Positions 56,628 to 64,000 of a stretch of DNA of 64,000 bases are shown one piece after another. Positions within the stretch are counted from its first letter, which is position 1. The number at the start of each line of letters is the position of its first letter. The stretch is taken from contig DATJRY010000017.1 in assembly GCA_035504415.1 (NCBI GenBank), positions 310,001 through 374,000 of the forward strand. Direction: 5' to 3'. Under the pieces are notes generated by a model, which saw nothing but the letters and a program-made list of their open reading frames with translations, was not told where the DNA came from and ran no database searches. The translations under genes were made by a program, and so were the position numbers. The DNA comes from Candidatus Sulfotelmatobacter sp. GTDB lineage: Bacteria > Vulcanimicrobiota > Vulcanimicrobiia > Vulcanimicrobiales > Vulcanimicrobiaceae.

Positions 56628-57685
56628 GCGCCGCGATCGAGCCCGCGGCCGGCGCCGCCGTCGACGATCTGGTCGTCGTCCGCGACCTCAAGAAGTACTT
56701 CCCCATCACCGCCGGGCTGCTGCAGCGCCACGTCGCCGACGTCAAAGCGGTCGACGGCATCGACTTCGAGATCCGGCGCGGGGAGACGCTGGGTCTGGTC
56801 GGCGAGTCCGGTTCGGGCAAGACGACGGCCGGCCGGGTCATCCTCGGTCTCGCCCCCGCGACCTCGGGCAGCGTGACCTTCGCCGGGCGCGAGCTGATCG
56901 GGCTCTCGCGCAACGAGCTGCGTCCCTTGCGCAAGGAGATGCAGATCATCTTCCAAGACCCGTATGCGTCGCTCAACCCGCGCATGACGGTCGGCGCGAT
57001 CGTTCGCGAGCCGCTCGAGATCCACGGGATCGCGCACGGCAAGGCGGCCGATGCGCGGGTCCAAGAGCTCTTGCGGCTGGTCGGGCTCCAGCCGTACCAC
57101 GCCAACCGCTATCCGCACGAGTTCTCCGGCGGGCAGCGTCAGCGCATCGGGATCGCGCGCGCGCTGGCGGTCGATCCGAAGTTCATCGTGGCCGACGAGC
57201 CGGTCTCGGCGCTCGACGTCTCGATCCAGGCACAGGTCATCAACCTGCTCCAAGACCTGCAGCAGCAGCTGGGGCTGACCTACCTGTTCATCGCGCACGA
57301 CCTCTCGGTCGTCCGCCACATCTCGAACCGGGTCGCGGTGATGTACGTCGGCAAGATCGTCGAGCTGGCCGATCGCGACCGTCTCTACACCAACCCGCTG
57401 CACCCCTACACGCAGGCGCTGCTCTCGGCGATCCCGATCCCGGATCCGGCCGTCGAGCGGCGCCGCAAGCGGATCATCCTGACCGGCGACATCCCCTCGC
57501 CGGTGAATCCGCCCTCGGGTTGCCGCTTCCACACCCGCTGCCCGGTTGCGTTCGACCGCTGCTCGGTCCAGGTGCCGGCGTTCATCGAATACGAGCCCGG
57601 ACATCGCGCCGCGTGCCATTGGGTCGAAGAGCACGGCGGCAAAGCGCCGGACTTGAGCGCCGGGCCGGCGGTCATCAGCGGCTAG
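56624..57685 (+). CDS. oppF: Oligopeptide/dipeptide ABC transporter ATPase, OppF/DppF type
   Basis: The 353-residue product starts at GTG 56624 within the oppD stop (GTGA). Complete ABC motifs: [68 protein letters not shown]; the oligo_HPY Cys motif is [15 protein letters not shown]. It pairs with the preceding ATPase. A binding protein of the matching family is at 1-1008. A bidirectional terminator follows at 57708-57740. Confidence 0.95.
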   Translation: MSAAIEPAAGAAVDDLVVVRDLKKYFPITAGLLQRHVADVKAVDGIDFEIRRGETLGLVGESGSGKTTAGRVILGLAPATSGSVTFAGRELIGLSRNELRPLRKEMQIIFQDPYASLNPRMTVGAIVREPLEIHGIAHGKAADARVQELLRLVGLQPYHANRYPHEFSGGQRQRIGIARALAVDPKFIVADEPVSALDVSIQAQVINLLQDLQQQLGLTYLFIAHDLSVVRHISNRVAVMYVGKIVELADRDRLYTNPLHPYTQALLSAIPIPDPAVERRRKRIILTGDIPSPVNPPSGCRFHTRCPVAFDRCSVQVPAFIEYEPGHRAACHWVEEHGGKAPDLSAGPAVISG

Positions 57686-57707
57686 CGCCGGCGAGGCGAA
57701 AAAAGAA

Positions 57708-57740
57708 ACGAGGGGAGCGCGAGCTCCCCTCGTCCGTTTT
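57708..57740. terminator. Strong bidirectional terminator between oppF and the histone-like gene
   Basis: An 11-bp stem ACGAGGGGAGC / GCTCCCCTCGT with a GCGA loop; on + it is followed by CCGTTTT, on - by TTTCTTTTTT, so it can end both transcripts. Confidence 0.88.
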
Positions 57741-57742
57741 GG

Positions 57743-58144
57743 TCAGGCCTTCTTCTTGCGAGAAGCCTTCTTGCGGGTCGTCTTCTTCCGGGTGGTCTTC
57801 TTGCGACCGCCGGTCTTCTTGGCGGCCTTCTTGCGTCCGGCGGTCTTCTTCCGACCACCGGCCTTCTTCCGGCCACCCGTCTTCTTCGCGGTCTTCTTAC
57901 GTCCCGCCGTCTTCTTGCGGCCGCCGGTCTTCTTACGCGCCGTCGACTTCTTGGCGGCCTTCTTACGCCCGCCGGTCTTCTTGCGCGCCGTCGTGGACTT
58001 CTTGGCGGCCTTCTTGCGACCGCCGGTCTTTTTCCGGGCGGTGGCTTTCTTGCGGGTACCGGCTTTTTTCCGGCTGCTCTTCCGGCGTCGCGGCGCTGCC
58101 GCAGCCGGCGCCGCATCCGGCATGCCGGTGTCCATGTCCGTCAT
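57743..58144 (-). CDS. Histone H1-like Lys/Ala/Arg-rich nucleoid protein
   Basis: The 133-residue product starts at ATG 58144 (GAGGAGG ribosome site). After a short acidic start (MTDMDTGMPDAAPAAAAP) the rest is repeats of KKTGGRKKAAKK-like units, about 35 percent Lys, no hydrophobic core. Like bacterial AlgP/HctB and eukaryotic H1 tails it would be disordered and bind DNA. It faces topA over 220 bp that contains two perfect palindromes. Gene-level repeats in this region come from the repeated peptide, not from a CRISPR. Confidence 0.85.
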   Translation of the reverse strand: MTDMDTGMPDAAPAAAAPRRRKSSRKKAGTRKKATARKKTGGRKKAAKKSTTARKKTGGRKKAAKKSTARKKTGGRKKTAGRKKTAKKTGGRKKAGGRKKTAGRKKAAKKTGGRKKTTRKKTTRKKASRKKKA

Positions 58145-58154
58145 TCAACCTCCT

Positions 58155-58168
58155 CGTCCGCGCGGACG
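58155..58168. promoter_or_regulatory. Perfect 14-bp palindrome near the histone-like gene
   Basis: CGTCCGCGCGGACG is fully self-complementary and lies 11 bp upstream of the histone-like start, next to its ribosome site. It may fold in that mRNA's leader or act as an operator. Confidence 0.4.
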
Positions 58169-58185
58169 GAGTGTCGTATCGGTAC

Positions 58186-58205
58186 TGCGCCGACGCGTCG
58201 GCGCA
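58186..58205. promoter_or_regulatory. Perfect 20-bp palindrome in the histone-topA gap
   Basis: TGCGCCGACGCGTCGGCGCA is fully self-complementary and sits between the divergent genes. It is a plausible dimeric-regulator site or cruciform-forming supercoil sensor. Confidence 0.45.
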
Positions 58206-58286
58206 TTTGATCGCAGAATACACGCATTTCGCGTTTCGTGCAACTCTTGGGCCGCGGCGGCGGTTCTACGCGCGCCCGCGAAAGCG

Positions 58287-58316
58287 TTGGAGACGCTTGA
58301 CGTCCGGGTTTATACT
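58287..58316 (+). promoter_or_regulatory. Putative topA promoter
   Basis: TTGGAG (58287), 18-bp spacer, TATACT (58311, five of six consensus). It lies about 50 bp before the GTG start. Confidence 0.5.
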
Positions 58317-58364
58317 GTGGCCCGAAGCTCGTTCCTGACCGAGCCGCACCCACGGGAGACCGCA

Positions 58365-60515
58365 GTGGCGAAGCCCCTGATCATCGTCGAGTCGCCGACC
58401 AAAGCGAAAACCATCAAGAAATTCTTGCCTGCGCGCTTCGTCGTGAAGGCGTCGGTGGGCCATGTCCGGGACCTCCCGAAGTCGACGCTCGGGGTCGACG
58501 TCGAGAACGAGTTTCTGCCGCGCTACCTGACCATCAAAGGGAAGGGCGACATCATCAAGGAGCTCAAGGCGGCGGCCAAAACGGCGACCGACGTCTACCT
58601 GGCGACCGACCCCGATCGCGAGGGCGAGGCGATCGCGTGGCATCTCGCCGAGCTCCTCAAGCTCGAGAATCCCAAGCGCATCGAGCTCCACGAGATCACC
58701 AAGGACGCGGCACTGGCGGCGTTGCGCGACCCGCATCCGATCGACATGCCGCGGGTCAACGCGCAGCAGGCGCGCCGCATCCTGGACCGGCTGGTGGGCT
58801 ACAAGATCTCGCCGCTGCTGTGGGCCAAGGTGCGCGGCGGCCTGTCGGCCGGGCGCGTGCAGTCGGTCGCCGTGCGGTTGATCGTCGACCGCGAGCGCGA
58901 GATTCGGGCCTTCGTCCCCCGCGAGTACTGGACCATCACGGCGCAGCTGGCGTCGGAGGGATCGCCGATCGTCTTCGCTGCCGACCTGTATCAGGTCGAC
59001 GGGAAGAAGGCCGAGATTTCCACCGGCGAGCAGGCGCAGGCGATCGTCGACGCCGTCACCGGCGCCCCGTTCCGCGTCGCGTCGGTCAAGACGCGCGAGA
59101 CGCGCCGCAACCCGGCGGCTCCGTTCACGACCTCGACCCTGCAACAGGAAGCCTCGCGCAAGCTGAAGTTCCGCGTGCGCAAGACGATGCAGATCGCCCA
59201 GGCTCTGTACGAAGGCGTCGATCTGGGCGGGTCCGAGGGGACGCAGGGCCTCATCACCTATATGCGCACCGACTCGACCCGCATCGCGGACTCGGCGCGC
59301 GAGGCCGCGCGGGAATACGTCGTCGGTCGCTTCGGTGAGGCCTATCACAGCGGCGGCCGGCAGTTCAAGGTCAAGGAAGGCGCGCAGGACGCCCACGAGG
59401 CGATCCGCCCGACCGCGGCGATGCGCACGCCCGACTCGTTGGCCGGCATCCTCAAGCGCGACGAGATGCGCCTGTACCAGTTGATCTGGGAGCGCTTTAT
59501 CGCCTCGCAGATGGCGCCGGCGGTCTACGACCAGACGACGGTCGACATCGCGGCGACCGCGCGCTATACGTTCCGGGCCACCGGCAGCGTGCTCAAGTTC
59601 GCCGGCTACACCGCCGTCTATGAGGAAGGCGTCGACGACGCGCCGGCCGATCCGGCGCAAAACGGCAAGGGCGCGAAGCGTCCGCTGCTGCCGGCGCTGG
59701 CCGAGAACGAACAGCTCGAGACGAAGGCGATCGAGCCCAAGCAGCACTTCACCGAGCCGCCGCCGCGCTTCACCGAAGCCTCGCTGGTTCGCGCGCTCGA
59801 GGAGAACGGCATCGGCCGTCCCTCGACGTACAGCGCGATCGTCGAGACGATTCAGGCGCGCGGCTACGTCGAGCAGATCGAGCGCCGCTTCCAGCCGACC
59901 GAGATCGGTGAGGCGGTCAACGACCTGCTGGTCGAGCACTTCAAGGAGATCGTCGACCTGACGTTCACCGCCTCGATGGAGTCACAGCTCGACGCGCTGG
60001 CCGAGCAGGGCGGCGATTGGGGCGAGACCGCCAAGCTGCTGGGCGAGTTCTACGGCGGGTTCTCCAAAGAGCTCGAGGAGGCGGAGCGCAAGCTCCCCAA
60101 GGTCGAGCAGCGCGACGAGCCGACGGACGAAGTCTGCCCGAACTGCGGCAAGCCGATGGTCATCAAGACCGGACGCTTCGGCCGGTTCATGTCCTGCACG
60201 GGCTATCCCGAGTGCAAGACGACGAAGCCGATCCTCAAGGACAGCGGCGCGATCTGCCCCAAGTGCGGCGGCATGATCGCCGAGCGGCGCTCGCGCAAGG
60301 GCCGCACGTTCTACGGCTGCGCCAACTATCCGAAGTGCGACTTCGTGTCGTGGGACAAGGTCGCCAAGGAGCGCTGCGCGGTGTGCGGCGATTACGTGAC
60401 CGAGAAGACCCGCCGCGGTGGTCAGGTGATCTACACCTGCCACACGGACAAGGCGCACGCGACCGGCCTGGGCACCGCCGAGGACGCCGACGAGGCCGAG
60501 CTGGAGACGGTCTAG
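58365..60515 (+). CDS. topA: DNA topoisomerase I
   Basis: The 716-residue product starts at GTG 58365 (GGGAG site); the open frame upstream is a shadow of the antisense histone-like gene. Toprim domain: LIIVESPTKAKTIKKFLP, ATDPDREGEAIAWHL; the active-site Tyr 299 is in ITYMRTDSTRIADS; GGLSAGRVQSVAVR matches the family. Three C-terminal Zn ribbons follow (CPNCGKPM...CTGYPEC, CPKCGGMIAERR...CANYPKC, and a third with CAVCGDY where the second pair is partly lost). It relaxes negative supercoils. Its stop overlaps the trmFO start. Confidence 0.96.
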   Translation: MAKPLIIVESPTKAKTIKKFLPARFVVKASVGHVRDLPKSTLGVDVENEFLPRYLTIKGKGDIIKELKAAAKTATDVYLATDPDREGEAIAWHLAELLKLENPKRIELHEITKDAALAALRDPHPIDMPRVNAQQARRILDRLVGYKISPLLWAKVRGGLSAGRVQSVAVRLIVDREREIRAFVPREYWTITAQLASEGSPIVFAADLYQVDGKKAEISTGEQAQAIVDAVTGAPFRVASVKTRETRRNPAAPFTTSTLQQEASRKLKFRVRKTMQIAQALYEGVDLGGSEGTQGLITYMRTDSTRIADSAREAAREYVVGRFGEAYHSGGRQFKVKEGAQDAHEAIRPTAAMRTPDSLAGILKRDEMRLYQLIWERFIASQMAPAVYDQTTVDIAATARYTFRATGSVLKFAGYTAVYEEGVDDAPADPAQNGKGAKRPLLPALAENEQLETKAIEPKQHFTEPPPRFTEASLVRALEENGIGRPSTYSAIVETIQARGYVEQIERRFQPTEIGEAVNDLLVEHFKEIVDLTFTASMESQLDALAEQGGDWGETAKLLGEFYGGFSKELEEAERKLPKVEQRDEPTDEVCPNCGKPMVIKTGRFGRFMSCTGYPECKTTKPILKDSGAICPKCGGMIAERRSRKGRTFYGCANYPKCDFVSWDKVAKERCAVCGDYVTEKTRRGGQVIYTCHTDKAHATGLGTAEDADEAELETV

Positions 60516-61870
60516 TGGCCTACGCGCCCGACGTCGTCGTGATCGGGGGCGGTCTGGCGGGAAGCGAGGCCGCGTGGCAAGCCGCGCGCCAGGGCGCACG
60601 GGTCGTCCTCTACGAGATGCGCCCGCACAAGTTCGGGCCGGCGCATCATACCGGCGCGCTGGCCGAGCTGGTCTGCTCGAACTCGCTGCGCGGCGCGGCG
60701 CTCGAGAACGCCGTGGGCTTGCTGAAAGAAGAGCTGGCGCGGCTGGGGTCGCTGATCGTCACCGCGGCGCGCGAGGCGGCCGTCCCGGCCGGCGGCGCGC
60801 TGGCGGTCGATCGCGAGCGGTTCGGCGCGCTGGTCGAAGCGCGGCTGCGCGAGCTCCCCAACGTCGAGATCCGGCGCGAAGAAGTCACCGCGATCCCGGC
60901 CGCCGGCACGGTGATCGTCGCCTGCGGCCCGCTGCCCTCCGAGCCGCTCGCCGCGGCGATCGACGCGCTGGTCGGTGGGCGTCTGCACTACTACGACGCG
61001 GCTGCGCCGATCGTCGCGCTCGATTCGCTCGACCTCACCCCGATGTACCGCAAGTCGCGCTACGACAAGGGCGACGGCGACGACTACCTCAACATTCCGC
61101 TCGACCGCGAGACGTATCTGCAGTTCGTCGCCGACTTGCGCGCGCTGCCGCGCCATCAGCCCAAGGGCTTCGAGCTCGACGCGGCCACCGGCGACGTGCC
61201 GTATTTCGAGGGCTGTCTGCCGATCGAGGAGCTGGCCGAGCGCGGCGAGGACACGCTGCGCTACGGGCCGCTCAAGCCGGTCGGCTTGCGCGATCCGCGC
61301 ACCGGCGTCGCACCGTACGCGGTCGTCCAACTGCGCAAGGAGAATGCCGCGGGCACCGCGCTCAACCTGGTCGGCTTCCAGACGCGGTTGACGTGGCCGG
61401 CGCAGAAAGAGGCCTTCGGCAAGTTGCCGGGACTCGCCAACGCCGAGTGGCTGCGGCTGGGCGTCATGCACCGCAACACGTTCCTGGACGCACCGCGCCT
61501 GCTCACCCCCGAGCTGCGGCTGCGCGCCGAACCGCGCGTGTTCTTCGCCGGCCAGATCACCGGCGCCGAGGGCTACGTCGAGGCGGCCGCGTGCGGCACC
61601 ATCGCGGGACTCGCCGCGGCCCGCGAGCGGCTGGGGCTGACGGCGGTACCGGTTCCCGCCGACACCGCGCTCGGCGCGGTCGTCGCGCACCTGCAGAACA
61701 CGCAGACCAACGACTTCCAGCCCGCAAATGTGACCTGGACCTTCTTTTCGCCTCTCGAGACCACCATTCGCGACAAACGTCTGCGAAGGGTCAAGATGGC
61801 GGAGCGCGCGCTGGCTCATATCGACGCGTTCGCGGCCGCGCTGGCCCCGCGCGCGCTCACCAACGCGTAG
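60515..61870 (+). CDS. trmFO: Methylenetetrahydrofolate-tRNA-(uracil-5-)-methyltransferase
   Basis: The 451-residue product starts at GTG 60515, inside the topA TAG. It has the FAD Rossmann loop VVVIGGGLAGSEAAWQAARQ, LYEMRPHKF, the LVCSNSLRG Cys motif, YFEGCLPIEEL with the second Cys, and GQITGAEGYVEAAACG near the C-terminus. It methylates U54 of tRNA using folate and FADH2, as in Firmicutes and other lineages; topA-trmFO adjacency is a recurrent pairing. Confidence 0.96.
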   Translation: MAYAPDVVVIGGGLAGSEAAWQAARQGARVVLYEMRPHKFGPAHHTGALAELVCSNSLRGAALENAVGLLKEELARLGSLIVTAAREAAVPAGGALAVDRERFGALVEARLRELPNVEIRREEVTAIPAAGTVIVACGPLPSEPLAAAIDALVGGRLHYYDAAAPIVALDSLDLTPMYRKSRYDKGDGDDYLNIPLDRETYLQFVADLRALPRHQPKGFELDAATGDVPYFEGCLPIEELAERGEDTLRYGPLKPVGLRDPRTGVAPYAVVQLRKENAAGTALNLVGFQTRLTWPAQKEAFGKLPGLANAEWLRLGVMHRNTFLDAPRLLTPELRLRAEPRVFFAGQITGAEGYVEAAACGTIAGLAAARERLGLTAVPVPADTALGAVVAHLQNTQTNDFQPANVTWTFFSPLETTIRDKRLRRVKMAERALAHIDAFAAALAPRALTNA

Positions 61871-61879
61871 CGTTTTGTA

Positions 61880-61902
61880 AAGGGACGCTCAAGTCGTCCC
61901 TT
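61880..61902 (+). terminator. Hairpin terminator after trmFO
   Basis: AAGGGACG / CGTCCCTT forms an 8-bp stem with a CTCAAGT loop, 10 bp after the trmFO stop. The following bases (GTCCCGG) lack a T-run. Confidence 0.6.
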
Positions 61903-61927
61903 GTCCCGGCCGATACGCCAAGCAAGA

Positions 61928-61962
61928 GTCACGGGGACGTGACGGACCTGGGTGTTCGGTCC
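61928..61962 (+). other. Two abutting hairpins in the chemoreceptor leader
   Basis: GTCACG / CGTGAC (6 bp, GGGA tetraloop of GNRA type, 61928-61943) is directly followed by GGACC / GGTCC with a 9-base loop (61944-61962). The start codon lies 19 bp later. Possible structured leader; no named riboswitch core was recognised. Confidence 0.4.
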
Positions 61963-61981
61963 TGTAAGGGTGTAAAGCGGG

Positions 61982-64000
61982 ATGTGGTTCAAGAAATCGG
62001 TTGCTGCGCGATTGTACGCGCAGGCCGCGGTGGCGGCGCTCGCGCTGCTGGCCGTGGTCGGAGTCGCCGTCGGCGAGATGCGCGCGATGGGCGATCGGGT
62101 CGCGGCGATCAGCGCCGCGCACGACTTCGATCAGACCGTGGCCGACTTGCGCCTCGCGCTGACGTTCAAGGTCAGCTTGGTGCGCGTGCTCGGCTACCGC
62201 GGCGAGACGCCGATCTGGGTCACCGCGTACACCAACGTCACGCAGCAGATCGCCGACGATACGGATAAGCTCACCACGCAAGCGGTCGCGATCCCCGGCA
62301 TGCCGGCCGCGGTCGCCGCGGTGCGCCCCGAGATCGTCAAGAGCGATCAGCAGATCGACGCGCTGCGCACGATGGCGCGCGCTCGCGCGCCGGGACTCGT
62401 TCCCGCGCTGGTCAAGATGAAGGTCGCGCTGGTGATGTCGCGGCTGCAGAAGCTGACCGACGCGTCGGCCCAAGCTGCCGCCGACGCGCGCACGGAGTTC
62501 AGCGCCGCGCAGCGCGGTGCGTTGGTGGGGATGAGCGCGGTGGGCGCCGTCGCCATCATCGTCTTGTTGGCGATCGCACTGGGCACGGCGCGCAGCCTGA
62601 CTCGGCGCCTGCAGCGGGTCAGCGCCGGGATGCGCGAGATCGCGACCACCGCGTACGCGGCGCTCGGCGCCGCGTACGACGGTCTGGCCGCCGGCGATCT
62701 GCGGCCGCGCGAGTTTCCGCGGCTCGAGCCGCTGGCGCGCGGCGGCGGCGACGAGATCGCCGCGCTGGTCGACAGCTACAACCTGCTGGCCGAGGAGTCG
62801 CACGCCAACGCCGAGCGGTTCACGGCCACCACCACGCGCTTGCGCGATACGATCGCCGCGATCGCGCACTCCTCGCAGCAGCTCTCCGCCGTCGGCGAGC
62901 AGATCGGGATGGCGGCACGAACCTCGAGCGAAGCGGTCGCATTCGTGGCGCAGGGCAGCGACGGGGTCGCGACCGCCTCGCGCGAGCAGGCCACCGGCGT
63001 CGCCGAGATCGACAACGCGGCACGCGAGCTGGCGGTGACTGCGCAGCAGATCGGCAACGGCGCGGCCGAGCAAGCCGAGGCGGTGCGCGCCGCCGGCAGC
63101 GAGGTCGCGCTGCTCGACGAACAGATCGCGCGGCTGGCGTCGACGGCGACGGAGTTCCTCGACGCGGCGACGCGCGTCGAGCGCGAGACGAACAACGCCA
63201 GCCAGGTCGTCACCCGGACGGCCGAGGCGATGGCCCGTTCGTCCGATCAGGCCCGCGCGACCGAACAGGCGATGGCGACGCTGGCGCAGCGCTCGGCGGC
63301 GGTCGCCGACGTCCTCTCCGCGATCGACGAGATCGCCGATCAGACGAACCTGCTCGCGCTCAACGCCGCGATCGAAGCGGCGCGGGCCGGCGAGCACGGC
63401 CGCGGCTTCGCGGTCGTCTCCGACGAGGTCCGCAAGCTCGCCGAGCGCGCCGCCCAGTCGACGCGCGAGAGCGGCACGATCCTGCAAGAGATCCGCGCCG
63501 AGACGGCGCGCGTCGCCGAGGCGATGCGCAGCGCCGCCTCGACGATGAACGAGGGCCGCAGTCTGGCCGAGGACGCCTCGCGGACGCTCTCGGGCGTCGG
63601 CGACGCGGTCGGGCGGACGCGCGAGCTGGCCGAGTCGCTCTCGGCCGACGGGACGCGCATGCAGCACGTCAGCCGCGAGCTGAGCGCACACGTGGGCAAC
63701 GTCTCGGGGATCGTCGAGGAGAACGCGACGGCGGCGCGCGAGCTGGCGATGACGACCGGCTCGGTGGCGCAGACGGTCGGCACGCTGGCGTCGGCCGCCG
63801 AGCAGCAGTCCTCGGCCGCCAAGTCGCTCTCGACCTCGTCGGTCGAAGTGACGGCGCAGATGGACCAGCTGACCGCGGCGACGGAGACGATTCGCGCCGA
63901 GGCCACCTCGCTGGCGCGCATCGTCGGTACCTTCCGCGTCGGGGACGCGGAGGCGGCCCCGGAACCGCGCCGGCGCCTCCACGGCCCCTACCGCGGCCCC
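61982..64000 (+). CDS. Methyl-accepting chemotaxis protein, 3' truncated by the window
   Basis: ATG 61982 opens a frame with no stop through 64000 (673 codons). Residues 5-32 and about 178-205 are membrane helices ([35 protein letters not shown]) flanking a helical 4HB-like ligand domain. A HAMP-like stretch ([15 protein letters not shown]) and a long coiled coil follow. The signalling tip is [20 protein letters not shown], then [20 protein letters not shown] (residues 448-490). It senses something periplasmic and signals to CheA/CheW, which are not in the window. Since only the very C-terminus is missing, the methylation helices are visible. Confidence 0.92.
   Translation, partial: MWFKKSVAARLYAQAAVAALALLAVVGVAVGEMRAMGDRVAAISAAHDFDQTVADLRLALTFKVSLVRVLGYRGETPIWVTAYTNVTQQIADDTDKLTTQAVAIPGMPAAVAAVRPEIVKSDQQIDALRTMARARAPGLVPALVKMKVALVMSRLQKLTDASAQAAADARTEFSAAQRGALVGMSAVGAVAIIVLLAIALGTARSLTRRLQRVSAGMREIATTAYAALGAAYDGLAAGDLRPREFPRLEPLARGGGDEIAALVDSYNLLAEESHANAERFTATTTRLRDTIAAIAHSSQQLSAVGEQIGMAARTSSEAVAFVAQGSDGVATASREQATGVAEIDNAARELAVTAQQIGNGAAEQAEAVRAAGSEVALLDEQIARLASTATEFLDAATRVERETNNASQVVTRTAEAMARSSDQARATEQAMATLAQRSAAVADVLSAIDEIADQTNLLALNAAIEAARAGEHGRGFAVVSDEVRKLAERAAQSTRESGTILQEIRAETARVAEAMRSAASTMNEGRSLAEDASRTLSGVGDAVGRTRELAESLSADGTRMQHVSRELSAHVGNVSGIVEENATAARELAMTTGSVAQTVGTLASAAEQQSSAAKSLSTSSVEVTAQMDQLTAATETIRAEATSLARIVGTFRVGDAEAAPEPRRRLHGPYRGP

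Noticed and set aside
57750-58080. Repetitive DNA that resembles a CRISPR array
   Set aside because: The repeats are in-frame codons of KKTGGRKKAAKK-like peptide units without spacers or unique sequence between them.
57756-58364. N-terminal extension of topA (Phe/Arg-rich)
   Set aside because: It is the antisense reading of the histone-like repeat gene; topA begins at GTG 58365 with the conserved LIIVESPTKAK start.
61903-61981. Direct call of a c-di-GMP (GEMM) riboswitch
   Set aside because: A GNRA hairpin is present, but the conserved GEMM core segments are not, so only a structured leader is reported.

Overview
The window looks like chromosome from a high-GC (about 70 percent by eye) diderm bacterium. 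A TonB-dependent receptor and an AmiC-type amidase point to an outer membrane. The gene mix (form II Mo hydroxylase cluster, PQQ dehydrogenase, multiheme cytochrome, very tight operons, many GTG starts) fits Candidatus Eremiobacterota (WPS-2) or a similar under-sampled soil lineage. That placement is inference; there is no rRNA here to prove it. No tRNA, rRNA, CRISPR, IS element or prophage is visible, and no gene-free stretch exceeds about 225 bp.

Layout. 1-8 kb: the end of a peptide-binding protein, a purine permease, a DUF1275 membrane protein, two secreted proteins, TlpA-like thioredoxin plus homoserine dehydrogenase, and a Rossmann oxidoreductase divergent from a TetR regulator across two operator palindromes. 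8-12.5 kb: acetoacetyl-CoA synthetase, a periplasmic PQQ dehydrogenase divergent from a cytochrome c, and a small secreted protein. 12.5-20 kb: a form II CODH-like molybdenum hydroxylase locus, with coxSLM on + and the accessory operon coxD-coxE-xdhC-coxI-coxG on -, nearly every junction overlapping by 4 bases or less. 20-30 kb: a one-polypeptide SGNH-MBOAT acyltransferase, a glycine-rich stress-type protein, malonyl-CoA decarboxylase, a Met-rich leader peptide with terminator in front of a cystathionine gamma-synthase gene, a Ycf48-like propeller, an ABC-F ATPase, a DUF1648 protein and an aldo/keto reductase. 30-41.6 kb: a lipoprotein with a glycosidase-like fold, a small orphan protein, Lhr helicase, two small unknowns, a TonB receptor, and an AKR / fatty-acid-hydroxylase / DoxX cluster. 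41.6-48 kb: a cytochrome P460-hexaheme fusion, a giant GAF-GGDEF-STAND-TPR regulator, and an IF-1 paralogue whose best start is AUU. 48-64 kb: cell-wall genes (GerMN protein, amidase, murI), an AKR, a PAP2-like protein, dxs, secG, two oligopeptide ABC ATPases, a histone-H1-like protein divergent from topA, trmFO, and a chemotaxis receptor that runs off the end.

How it fits together. Much of the window concerns scavenging reductant (Mo hydroxylase, PQQ dehydrogenase, P460/multiheme cytochrome) and acyl-CoA handling (acetoacetyl-CoA synthetase, malonyl-CoA decarboxylase), alongside housekeeping genes for wall, isoprenoid, translation, DNA topology and methionine/threonine synthesis. The most interesting regulatory finding is a complete trp-style attenuation layout, with tandem AUG codons as control codons, upstream of the methionine gene at 24794. 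The most interesting proteins are three unusual fusions: SGNH-MBOAT, P460-hexaheme and GGDEF-STAND.
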